From contig JARKVN010000138.1 of the NCBI GenBank assembly GCA_029851645.1, forward strand, positions 1 through 35,856: 35,856 nucleotides of DNA, read 5' to 3'. The stretch is from Cellulosilyticum sp. (GTDB lineage Bacteria > Bacillota > Clostridia > Lachnospirales > Cellulosilyticaceae). The notes under the pieces were generated by a model. It worked only from the letters and a program-made list of their open reading frames with translations. It was not told the DNA's origin and made no database searches. Shown here piece after piece: positions 18,969 through 27,576 of this stretch. The first letter of the stretch is position 1, and each line of letters starts with the position of its first letter. Made by a program: the position numbers and the translations under genes.

Positions 18969-20475
18969 ATCTCTCACCTTCTTTTTGCTTAATCGTGATG
19001 TCAATAATCATATTTTTAATTTCAAAACGGGACACTTTCTGGATCGTTCCTTCATACTCCATGACTTTGATATGATTTGTTATGCCACCTAAGGCTTCTT
19101 TGACACCATTTAACACACTTTCTTCCTCTAACTCTTCAAACTTAATAGGCGACTTTTGGTGTAAAATCATCCACATATCATAAAAAAGTCTTTGCTCCAA
19201 AAATTCTGGTCTTACTTCCTGTAAATATGTACAGATTTCGTCTAATGTCATCACACTTCGACTCTCCCATAAAGGTAAAACCTCACCCATAACCTCTTTA
19301 AAATACTCACCTAGTTTAGATTTACTTTTACTGATTTCTTCCTCTGTTGTGCCTTCCACAAAGGCTCTACCTCTCTCCTTATCATCTGGTCTTTCAATAC
19401 GCTGCTTATAAAATACGCTCATGGGATGCCATATTTTAGCACGCTCTAATTCTAAGAAAGGTTCTATAAATGTTTTACTCGTATAAAGTGGCATCGGATT
19501 CCCCACTAGTGCCTCTACAATTTCTTGCTGAAAGTTAAAGCTATCTATCCCTATGTAATAAAGGGCTTGCTGTGCTGCATCTAAAGCATGGGTTCTAAGG
19601 ATGATACTTTCTTGTAAAAGCTTACTATGTTCATGGTGAACTTCTTCTAATCGATTATCAATTTTTAAAATCAAATCATAAGCCTTTTTATCTTTTTCAT
19701 TATCTAACTGATACTTTAAGCTGTCTTTTGTTAGCCTAACAAATTCTTGCAGTTCTTCAAACTCTTCATTTTCTCTTATGAGCCTTAAGTTAATATCTTC
19801 AATGAGCCGTTTATACCTTGTATAAGTTTCTTCTGATACAATACTTCGACTCACTTCATTTTTAATTTTTGCCAAGCGTTCAGTCAGTGCTTCTGCTGAT
19901 AAGTCCATCTCATCCACTTGCCTCAGCGCCCCCATAAACTCGCCTTTTTCCAATTGCTTACGAAGGAGTAATTGATTGATAGAAATTTGAAATTCGCTAA
20001 AATACTCCTTACTTGAAAAAATGAGCTCTAGGCCCTGCTCATCCAAAACATAGTATTGTGTATTCGATTTTAAATCTGAGCGTGACGCTTTTAAAATCGA
20101 ATAATAAACCGTCTCCTCTCCCCCTGTTTCCCAGTTATAAAAAGTTCTACTATTACGTTTTCCATTAGAAGGTCTATAAACCTCTATGATTTCTCTGGCC
20201 AGTTCTTCAAAGCCTTCCTCATCTAAACTAATTTTTTCATGACACATCTCATATAAAAATAAGGCAAGTTCCCTTGCGCCACTTGTCTTTTGACGCATAA
20301 TCATATTCTCAAAGAAAAAGAGTAATGTAAGCATACCTAATTCATAATACGGAATCTCCCTCCCCTGATGGTCTTTCCCTTTTTTCCTATCTAAACGGTA
20401 TAATGCTTCATAAATGGCAAGTCGTTTCATACGTTCACCAAAATGATCCACTACCCGTCTTGTTTCTAAGTTCAT
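18958..20475 (-). CDS. Kleisin/MukF-like, Wadjet JetA-like protein (DUF5716-like)
   Basis: First gene of the SMC operon; N-terminal RRVVDHFGERMKRLAIYEALYRLDRKKGK and helical body. ATG at 20475 preceded by GGAGG with 8-nt spacing; the track start at 20505 has no RBS. Confidence 0.65.
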   Translation of the reverse strand: MNLETRRVVDHFGERMKRLAIYEALYRLDRKKGKDHQGREIPYYELGMLTLLFFFENMIMRQKTSGARELALFLYEMCHEKISLDEEGFEELAREIIEVYRPSNGKRNSRTFYNWETGGEETVYYSILKASRSDLKSNTQYYVLDEQGLELIFSSKEYFSEFQISINQLLLRKQLEKGEFMGALRQVDEMDLSAEALTERLAKIKNEVSRSIVSEETYTRYKRLIEDINLRLIRENEEFEELQEFVRLTKDSLKYQLDNEKDKKAYDLILKIDNRLEEVHHEHSKLLQESIILRTHALDAAQQALYYIGIDSFNFQQEIVEALVGNPMPLYTSKTFIEPFLELERAKIWHPMSVFYKQRIERPDDKERGRAFVEGTTEEEISKSKSKLGEYFKEVMGEVLPLWESRSVMTLDEICTYLQEVRPEFLEQRLFYDMWMILHQKSPIKFEELEEESVLNGVKEALGGITNHIKVMEYEGTIQKVSRFEIKNMIIDITIKQKEGERYGI

Positions 20476-20573
20476 TCTAGTTGCCTCCAAATGTTTTTGT
20501 TTCATATAGATTTCTTATATCATTATACTACAAAATTTGACCTAGTGAGTAAACCAATGATAGGTTTTTCGTA

Positions 20574-20605
20574 CCAAAAAAAGACCCAGATTCAATCTGG
20601 ATCTT
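20574..20605 (-). terminator. Terminator separating the NlpC/P60-like gene from the jetABC-like operon
   Basis: AGATCCAGATTGAATCTGGGTCTTTTTTT on the minus strand, directly after the stop of CDS 20606-21181. Confidence 0.8.
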
Positions 20606-21181
20606 CTATCCTATCTCTTCATTTCTTACTTCCTCAGTAGAAAGCTCATCAATCACCTCATACAATGCAGGCTCTAATGGACCTTCATAAACTAACTTGA
20701 GCTGGTCATGATTTCTAAAGTCATCACTTCTCACATGTATAGGGTGTTTATTTAAATTTAAAACACCTGTCTCCTTTAACACATGAGCCACAAACTGTGT
20801 ACAAAAAAATCTATTTTTTCGCTCATAATCAATATTCAGCCCTTGAGCTAAGACACCTAAAAAGTGATATTTATATTTCCTTTGCTCCAAAAGAAATCTT
20901 TGAATCAACTGCTTCACCTCTAAATACTGCTCATCGGTTACTTCAAGCTCATAAATACAGCACTGAACCTCTTTAAAATAGTCTACCCACTGAGGATAAT
21001 CTTCCTGAACAAAGCCACCAATTAAAGGATTGGTGATTTTTCTTCTAGAAAAGCTATAGCCATGTTCCAAATGTTTACTCATAATAATAGAGGCATGAAC
21101 ATAGTCTTCTTTTGTATGACAGGCGATTACCCTAGATAAAGTTGAACTCGTCTTGGTTAGTAATATATATATATTTGGCAT
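20606..21181 (-). CDS. Permuted NlpC/P60 (YiiX-like) papain-fold protein
   Basis: KEDYVHASIIM (candidate His) and RKNRFFCTQFVAHVLKETG (candidate Cys) in the permuted His...Cys order typical of this fold. Confidence 0.55.
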   Translation of the reverse strand: MPNIYILLTKTSSTLSRVIACHTKEDYVHASIIMSKHLEHGYSFSRRKITNPLIGGFVQEDYPQWVDYFKEVQCCIYELEVTDEQYLEVKQLIQRFLLEQRKYKYHFLGVLAQGLNIDYERKNRFFCTQFVAHVLKETGVLNLNKHPIHVRSDDFRNHDQLKLVYEGPLEPALYEVIDELSTEEVRNEEIG

Positions 21182-21298
21182 TTTATATTCCCTCTTATGT
21201 CATTTACACACTACTCTTTGTTGAACACGCTTCAACCTTCTTAGTATAACATGTCACCTCTTTTTCTGTCGATTACCATTTCATAGCATGATGCCTGT

Positions 21299-22108
21299 TT
21301 ATTCCTCTAATGTTAATATAGAGCCTACAAATATTCCTGTAAATAACATACCAGATAATGCAATGAGTGCTGTTACGAGTTTAGCCATTAATGTGTTAGG
21401 ACGAATATCTCCAAACCCTACAGTCGTAAAAGTAACAATTAAATAATAAAATAAATCAACTGCTGATTCCTTCGTCAGTCTTTCAGCTTCAATAAAATGA
21501 TGCATTCTTTCGCCCATATAAAATTGAATAAATAGAAGCAGGGTATAAAAATTGCCTAAAATAATAAAAAACCAAGTTAAAATACTCTTTAATTTTAATC
21601 CATTATTTCCTAAAATTTTTTTAGTCATATGTTTATAACTTCCTGTTCCTAGTATCATGCTAATTAATTCTGTATATACAATCACAATACTCATTAATAA
21701 AGCAATCAAACAAACTTTAATTTCTATAGGCCCTTGAATCTGATACATATTTAGAAGAATAATAAGTGGTACGCCAGTTGTAAAAATAACATTGACCGTC
21801 ATAATATGTAGATATTCCTCTAACCATTCCATCACACCAATTAAAGTTTTAATCATCCAAATTAAACTAACAAATGTCAAAGTAAAAATAATGAGTTGCT
21901 CTCCTAACCCTACCGTTTTAATGGCCTGAATTAAGCTAATACAAGATACGATCACAATCTGCAAAATCCCTAAAAGCTTGTCCTCTCCATCTCCCTCTTT
22001 CCAATAAGGAATAAGATAAGCCAAAAGGCCCTCCAAAGAAAACGGTTCATTTTTAAATCTTTTAAGAATTTGCACCCCCATTAAAGCAATTAAAAAGTAA
22101 ACAAACAT
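21299..22108 (-). CDS. Potassium channel family protein (Ion_trans_2)
   Basis: Multiple TM helices; selectivity filter FTTVGFGDIRP near the C-terminus; ATG at 22108 has RBS GAAGGTG. Confidence 0.85.
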   Translation of the reverse strand: MFVYFLIALMGVQILKRFKNEPFSLEGLLAYLIPYWKEGDGEDKLLGILQIVIVSCISLIQAIKTVGLGEQLIIFTLTFVSLIWMIKTLIGVMEWLEEYLHIMTVNVIFTTGVPLIILLNMYQIQGPIEIKVCLIALLMSIVIVYTELISMILGTGSYKHMTKKILGNNGLKLKSILTWFFIILGNFYTLLLFIQFYMGERMHHFIEAERLTKESAVDLFYYLIVTFTTVGFGDIRPNTLMAKLVTALIALSGMLFTGIFVGSILTLEE

Positions 22109-22213
22109 TTTTTCACCTTCATTTGCCAAGACTTTGTCTCATGATTGACTCACTTTATATATATTCCTATAATAGATGAAACATGCCTTACTCTACTTTT
22201 ATGAGATGGTGTT

Positions 22214-24157
22214 TTAGGCCTTTAAAGTCTCAATTTCTGTGAGCCAGAGCGTACTACAAGCGTCACTTGGCATACGCCAATCGCCTCTTGGGGATAAACA
22301 AATGCTACCGATTTTAGGACCATCTGGTAAGCAGCTTCTCTTAAATTGTTGCATAAAGAAACGTCTATAGAAAGTATTTAACCACTTCAAAATCGTTTCA
22401 TGGCTATAAATTTCATCTCCTACTTCTTCTTTTGTACTAAAGGCAACTTTAGCCAGTTCATAGATTTTACTTGGGCTAAATCCAAAACGTAATATGTAAT
22501 ATAAGAAAAAGTCATGTAGTTCATAAGGTCCTACTGTATCCTCAGTTTTTTGTAGCATCTCACCGTTCTTACCAAGTGGCAGAAGTTCTGGGCTTACTGG
22601 CGTATCTAAGACATCTAATAAAGTCTTTCTAACTGCTTCATTTTGATGTTTTGAAATCGTATAGACAAGACTTCTTACTAAAGTTTTTGGAACACTGGTA
22701 TTCACAGCATACATACTCATATGGTCTCCATTATAAGTACACCATCCAAGCGCCAATTCACTTAAGTCACCTGTTCCAATAACCATTCCGCCACATTGAT
22801 TCGCAACATTCATCAGAATTTTTGTACGTTCTCTAGCCTGAGTATTTTCGTAAGTAATATCATGAACATTTTCATCATGCCCAATATCTTTAAAATGTTG
22901 ATGACAAGCCTCTGCAATGGGAATTTCTTTTAAGGTAATGCCAAGTTCTCTCATTAACTGCAGAGCATTTTCATAGGTACGATCTGTCGTTCCAAATCCA
23001 GGCATGGTGATCCCTACCACACCTTTTCTATCCCATCCTAAGTCATCAAAAGCCTGAACAGCAACTAAAAGTGCTAAAGTAGAGTCAAGCCCCCCTGAAA
23101 TACCAATAATAGCACTTTGACTATGTGTATGTTTTAAGCGCTTTTTAAGACCTGCTACTTGCAAGGCAAAAATATCTTCACAGCGTTTATCCCTTGTTTC
23201 TACTGCATGAGGCACAAAAGGTTTTCTAGGAACTTTAATGGTTAACGGTCCACGCCACGAAATCGCTTCTGACTCAACACTTCTTACACAATGCCCATAA
23301 CACTTACGACTATCTCCAAAACTTTTACATTTCATACGGTCTTTATTCAAACGTTCTAAGTCAATATCCGCTGTAATCACATAGTCGGTATCAATAAGTT
23401 TTTGGTTTTCATTTTTTATAGAGCCATTTTCTGCAATCAAACTATGTCCACTAAATACTAAGTCCGTCGTAGATTCCTCGGCGCCTGCTGAAGCATAAAT
23501 ATAAGCACACATTAATCTTGCAGATTGCTGTCCTACTAAGTCTTTCCTATAGTCCCTTTTTGCTATAATCTCATTACTTCCAGAAAGATTTAAAATCACA
23601 TTAGCACCAGCTAATGCCAAGAATGAGCTTGGTGGAATAGGTGTCCATAAATCTTCACATAGCTCTACACCTACCTTTAAATCTCCCATTATAAAAAGTA
23701 AATCTTTCCCTACAGGAACTTCATTACCTAGTAGGTTCATACTACTAACCTGACAGTCTATCCCTAATGCAAACCAACGCTTTTCATAAAATTCATTATA
23801 ATTTGGAATAAAACTTTTAGGCACAACCCCTAGTATTTTTCCCCTTAATATCATGACCGCACAGTTATAAAGCTCATCCTCTATGACAAGGGGCATCCCT
23901 ATGGCAATTAATAATTCCATATGAGTCGTTGCTTCTAAAATTTCCTTTAATGCACTTTTTGCACCTTCTAATAAAGGGGTTTGATAAAACAAATCCCCAC
24001 AAGTATAGCCTGTTAAACATAATTCTGGTAAACAAAGCACCTGTGCCCCCTTCTCATAGGCTTCCTTAATTTTGCCAAGCACTTGTTCTTTATTATAATG
24101 ACAGTCTGCTACCTTTACATTAGGTACTGCTGCTGCTACTTTTATAAACCCAAACAT
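22214..24157 (-). CDS. nadE: Glutamine-dependent NAD+ synthase
   Basis: Nitrilase-type glutaminase domain (LCLPELCLTGYTCGDLF, VGVELCEDLW) plus NAD synthase domain (AIIGISGGLDSTLALLV, VIGTGDLSELALGWCTYNGDHM). ATG at 24157 with GGAGG; the track start at 24220 is an N-terminal over-extension. Confidence 0.95.
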   Translation of the reverse strand: MFGFIKVAAAVPNVKVADCHYNKEQVLGKIKEAYEKGAQVLCLPELCLTGYTCGDLFYQTPLLEGAKSALKEILEATTHMELLIAIGMPLVIEDELYNCAVMILRGKILGVVPKSFIPNYNEFYEKRWFALGIDCQVSSMNLLGNEVPVGKDLLFIMGDLKVGVELCEDLWTPIPPSSFLALAGANVILNLSGSNEIIAKRDYRKDLVGQQSARLMCAYIYASAGAEESTTDLVFSGHSLIAENGSIKNENQKLIDTDYVITADIDLERLNKDRMKCKSFGDSRKCYGHCVRSVESEAISWRGPLTIKVPRKPFVPHAVETRDKRCEDIFALQVAGLKKRLKHTHSQSAIIGISGGLDSTLALLVAVQAFDDLGWDRKGVVGITMPGFGTTDRTYENALQLMRELGITLKEIPIAEACHQHFKDIGHDENVHDITYENTQARERTKILMNVANQCGGMVIGTGDLSELALGWCTYNGDHMSMYAVNTSVPKTLVRSLVYTISKHQNEAVRKTLLDVLDTPVSPELLPLGKNGEMLQKTEDTVGPYELHDFFLYYILRFGFSPSKIYELAKVAFSTKEEVGDEIYSHETILKWLNTFYRRFFMQQFKRSCLPDGPKIGSICLSPRGDWRMPSDACSTLWLTEIETLKA

Positions 24158-24198
24158 CCAGCATCCTCCTTCGGTATATTCTTTGGTTACACTTGTCA

Positions 24199-24738
24199 CT
24201 AAATGACTTGAATTTGACACATCTTCATCGCATCTAATGCCGTCTTATGACTTTCTGGTGTTACCCCTGCACAACAAGCTGAGTCTACTGTAATAGGTAT
24301 TTCTGGTGCATAAGCTTTAATAAGAAGTGCGTTAGATACCACGCAAATATCTGTACATAATCCCACAAGTTCAACTTCTAAGCAAGGTTCTTCTTCACTT
24401 AATGCTTTAATTTTCTCTCCTAACTCAACACAGCCAAAAGTCCCCTTGTCATAGATTTGACTTTGGCTTATGACTGTTTTTTGAATGGTTTCTTCTAAGT
24501 GCCATCCCCAAGTTTCCTTAATACAATGTTCAACAGGTAATTGTTTTCCTTCACTAGTATTTAGGTAATCTGCTCCATGAGTATCTCTTGTATAAATAAT
24601 CTTATGTCCCTCATTCTTATAACTTTCAATTTTCTCTACTACCTGCTCTACAATGCCTTCTGCTTCCTTCGTTCCTAAACTTCCAGTAATAAAATCATTT
24701 TGCATATCAATAACAACTAATAATTTACTCATCTTCAT
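24199..24738 (-). CDS. Isochorismatase family hydrolase, nicotinamidase-like
   Basis: LLVVIDMQNDFITGSLG, IIYTRDTH and ELVGLCTDICVVSNALLIKA (catalytic Cys). Upstream neighbour of nadE supports nicotinamidase. Confidence 0.85.
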   Translation of the reverse strand: MKMSKLLVVIDMQNDFITGSLGTKEAEGIVEQVVEKIESYKNEGHKIIYTRDTHGADYLNTSEGKQLPVEHCIKETWGWHLEETIQKTVISQSQIYDKGTFGCVELGEKIKALSEEEPCLEVELVGLCTDICVVSNALLIKAYAPEIPITVDSACCAGVTPESHKTALDAMKMCQIQVI

Positions 24739-24773
24739 CTTCCTTTCACAAAAGTGTTTTTAGAGCCTATCCT

Positions 24774-25748
24774 TTATAGGATAATAGATTGTTTCATAAA
24801 CTCTACATCTTCTGGCAATAATTGAATATCTCCTGCTTTTACATTCTCTTCAATCTGTGAAATCTTTCTCGCACCACATAGTACATTAATAAGAGGACTT
24901 TGTGCAGCAAGCCATGCCATAGCTAAATTACCATAGGTGCAATTATATTTCTCACAAAGTACTTTCCATGAGTCTACACCATCTACTATTTTAGATAAGT
25001 TTTCAGGTTCATACCACTTCTTACCTGCTCTAGTACTACCTGGTTCTGGTACAAAGTCCTTTCGAATCTTTCCAGTTAATAGCCCTTGCTCTAAAGGCGA
25101 ATAAGCCTGAAAGGTGATATGATGTTTAAGAGCTGTTGGTAATACTTCTTCTTCAACACGTGTATCCATTAAATTATACTTTTCTTGAATGATATCTAAC
25201 TCGCCATATTTAATGTATTCTTCAATATGCCAAGCGGACATATTAGAACCACCAATGGCACGAATTTTACCTTGTTTTTTTAGGAGCATTAAAGCTTCCA
25301 TTGTCTCTTCTACAGGCACAATAAATGGTTCAACCGACTGCCAATGTGTAAATAAAATATCAATGTAATCTGTTTTTAGACGACGTAAACTTTGCTCTAC
25401 AGAATCTATAATCGCACCTTTTGTTAGGTTTTTATAAACCTCTTTTCCATCTCTTGAAAAATAATAGCTTCCTTCTGTTCGATCAAACATTAAGCCACAC
25501 TTAGTAGATAAAATGACTTGATTTCTTCTATCACAAATGGCTTTTCCAACTACTTCTTCGCTATGCCCCATCCCATAAACAGGCGCTGTATCTACTAAAT
25601 TAATCCCTAAATCCAGTGCTGCATGAATGGTTCTAATAGATTCTGTATCATCATTATCTCCCCACCATGAGCCCCCTCCAATAGCCCATGTTCCTAGTCC
25701 TAATCTAGAAACCTCAATTCCTGACTTACCAACTTGCATCATTTCCAT
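24774..25748 (-). CDS. Aldo/keto reductase
   Basis: SRLGLGTWAIGG, INLVDTAPVYGMGHSEEVVGKAI, LKTDYIDILFTHW, AYSPLEQGLLTGK. Confidence 0.93.
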   Translation of the reverse strand: MEMMQVGKSGIEVSRLGLGTWAIGGGSWWGDNDDTESIRTIHAALDLGINLVDTAPVYGMGHSEEVVGKAICDRRNQVILSTKCGLMFDRTEGSYYFSRDGKEVYKNLTKGAIIDSVEQSLRRLKTDYIDILFTHWQSVEPFIVPVEETMEALMLLKKQGKIRAIGGSNMSAWHIEEYIKYGELDIIQEKYNLMDTRVEEEVLPTALKHHITFQAYSPLEQGLLTGKIRKDFVPEPGSTRAGKKWYEPENLSKIVDGVDSWKVLCEKYNCTYGNLAMAWLAAQSPLINVLCGARKISQIEENVKAGDIQLLPEDVEFMKQSIIL

Positions 25749-25765
25749 ATTTTACCTCCTACAAT

Positions 25766-25800
25766 TTAGTTCGATTGGTCTAACTATACTTTTCATTATA
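25766..25800 (-). promoter_or_regulatory. Putative promoter -10 (TATAAT) with adjacent partial palindrome for the AKR-nicotinamidase-nadE unit
   Basis: On the minus strand TATAAT at 25800-25795, then TTAGACCAATCGAACTAA at 25783-25766, upstream of the ATG at 25748 (RBS TAGGAGG). Confidence 0.35.
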
Positions 25801-25833
25801 CTATAGTTTATTAGATATCGTATAGAGAAAGCA

Positions 25834-25866
25834 AGGGCGAAAAGCTTATTTCAAGCCTTTCGCCCA
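25834..25866. repeat. Inverted repeat/hairpin, possible terminator of the pnuC operon
   Basis: GGGCGAAAAGCTT-atttc-AAGCCTTTCGCCC, lying between the pnuC-like stop at 25991 and the aldo/keto reductase start; weak T-tract. Confidence 0.45.
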
Positions 25867-25990
25867 TTATTATCATCAAAGATTCGTATTTACAGACTTT
25901 TTTTCACACGCTCTTGGTTGTGTCATTTAGTAGAAAATTCCTTGCTACATTGTAATTTGTGTACTGTTTTAGCTCAATCTCGTGTAGACA

Positions 25991-26677
25991 CTATCTAGGA
26001 CATTGTTTGGATAGTTTTTTCCAATTATAGTATCCATATACCGAATTAAACAAATATGCAATCCACATTACTACCATCGTAATTGCCGAAGAATCTTTTC
26101 CTATCAATAATCCCCACATAATAACAGATACCACATTTACAATAATCCATAGTAACCATTGCTCTGCATACCGCGCCACTTGAAGAATGAGAGCAACTAC
26201 TGAAAAAATTGTAGACATTGCATCAATAAGAGCTAACTGTCCACCCATCCGAGACAATATCTTCCAGTATCCAATTACAATAGCAGCTACCACCACTAAG
26301 AGTATTGTAATCTGCTTTTTTGTCAACTCCCTACCTTTAACATCCCCACTTTCTTGATTCTTATGTCTTGACCATAAATAAAAACCAACAAAATTCATTG
26401 GAATATAATAAAATGTATTTAGCATAAACTCACCATATAAAGCATTTTGAAATGTTAAATATGCATAAATTGCTACATTGATTGTGGCGAAGAAATATGT
26501 ACTCACCTTTCCTTTTGCCGCTAATACCACTCCTAATATTCCTGTTATTCCACTTATTAAAGCAAGTAGATTATCTCCCCAAACCACACTTAATGCAATC
26601 ATAATAACGGTAGAAGAAACCAACCATATAATCTCAAATAAACTCCAATCTTCGAATATTTCCCTTACTTTTCCCAT
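25991..26677 (-). CDS. pnuC: PnuC-family nicotinamide riboside/nucleoside transporter
   Basis: About 7 TM helices; GITGILGVVLAAKGKVSTYFFATINVAIYAYLTFQNALYGEFMLNTFYYIPMNFVGFYLW is characteristic of PnuC. Confidence 0.85.
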   Translation of the reverse strand: MGKVREIFEDWSLFEIIWLVSSTVIMIALSVVWGDNLLALISGITGILGVVLAAKGKVSTYFFATINVAIYAYLTFQNALYGEFMLNTFYYIPMNFVGFYLWSRHKNQESGDVKGRELTKKQITILLVVVAAIVIGYWKILSRMGGQLALIDAMSTIFSVVALILQVARYAEQWLLWIIVNVVSVIMWGLLIGKDSSAITMVVMWIAYLFNSVYGYYNWKKLSKQCPR

Positions 26678-27576
26678 AACAATATTCTACCTTTCTCAAA
26701 TTTTTCCTTTGTTAACATCGGACCTTTTTCTCCAACTACCAATCCAGATACTTGATTTGCTTTTTCAACTGCTAGTTGATAATCATACCCTAACTTACGC
26801 ACTGCAATTATAGTTCCCATATGTGAGTCTCCTGCCCCTATGGTATCTACAACTGGCACATGCTTTGTACTAACAAACTTACCTTCCCCCTTTTCATATA
26901 AGTACGCACCTTTTTCTCCCACTGTAATAATCACTGTATTTTGGGTTCTGGAAAATAATTCTTTAGCTGCTTCTTGTACGGATTTCTTTCTAGTATGAGC
27001 AAGTGCTTCTGCTTCATTTAAATGTACTATTGCTGATAATTTATCCATTCTCTCGGTTTTCTCTTTTTCAATGTATGTGATACGAGGTCCGGGTGCGTAA
27101 TATAATATGAGTTCTCTATGATTTTCTAAGAATTCAATAATTGCCTCTCCGCCACTTCCCTCTATTTCATATCCACTTACATACACGGAGTCATATTCCT
27201 CAAGATCTAATCTTTCAAACCACTCCTTTCTAAATTCACACTCCACACCAGGAACTGTAACAAAGGTTCTTTCTCCATTCTCTTCTACCATACAAAGACA
27301 ATAGCCATTATCCATATCCTCTACGCTGATTGGACTCATATGGTTTGTCTTTCTCAATGCCTCGCCTATAAACTTCCCATACATGCCTTCTCCCACAGGG
27401 GCAAGTAAAGTACTTGGCACTCCGAAATGTTCCAAAATATTGGCTACATTATATGCACATCCTCCCACATTCATACTCTGTTTAGAGGCATAAATATCTT
27501 CCCCTGTTTTCGGCAGCCTTCCAATTTCCATAATAATATCCAACATAGCTGCACCAATTACCAAACATTTTTTCAT
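26665..27576 (-). CDS. PfkB family carbohydrate/nucleoside kinase
   Basis: N-terminal SMNVGGCAYNVANILEHFG and C-terminal VVDTIGAGDSHMGTIIA, the PfkB signature with intact GAGD. Confidence 0.9.
   Translation of the reverse strand: MKKCLVIGAAMLDIIMEIGRLPKTGEDIYASKQSMNVGGCAYNVANILEHFGVPSTLLAPVGEGMYGKFIGEALRKTNHMSPISVEDMDNGYCLCMVEENGERTFVTVPGVECEFRKEWFERLDLEEYDSVYVSGYEIEGSGGEAIIEFLENHRELILYYAPGPRITYIEKEKTERMDKLSAIVHLNEAEALAHTRKKSVQEAAKELFSRTQNTVIITVGEKGAYLYEKGEGKFVSTKHVPVVDTIGAGDSHMGTIIAVRKLGYDYQLAVEKANQVSGLVVGEKGPMLTKEKFEKGRILLWEK

Noticed and set aside
20606-21181. Considered as a replacement for the missing JetD nuclease
   Set aside because: It shows a His/Cys papain-like pattern and no toprim motifs, and a terminator separates it from the jetABC-like operon.
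21160-21185. AT-dinucleotide run (tatatatata) near the start of the NlpC/P60-like gene
   Set aside because: Encodes Ile-Tyr-Ile at the protein N-terminus and is too short to be a meaningful repeat.
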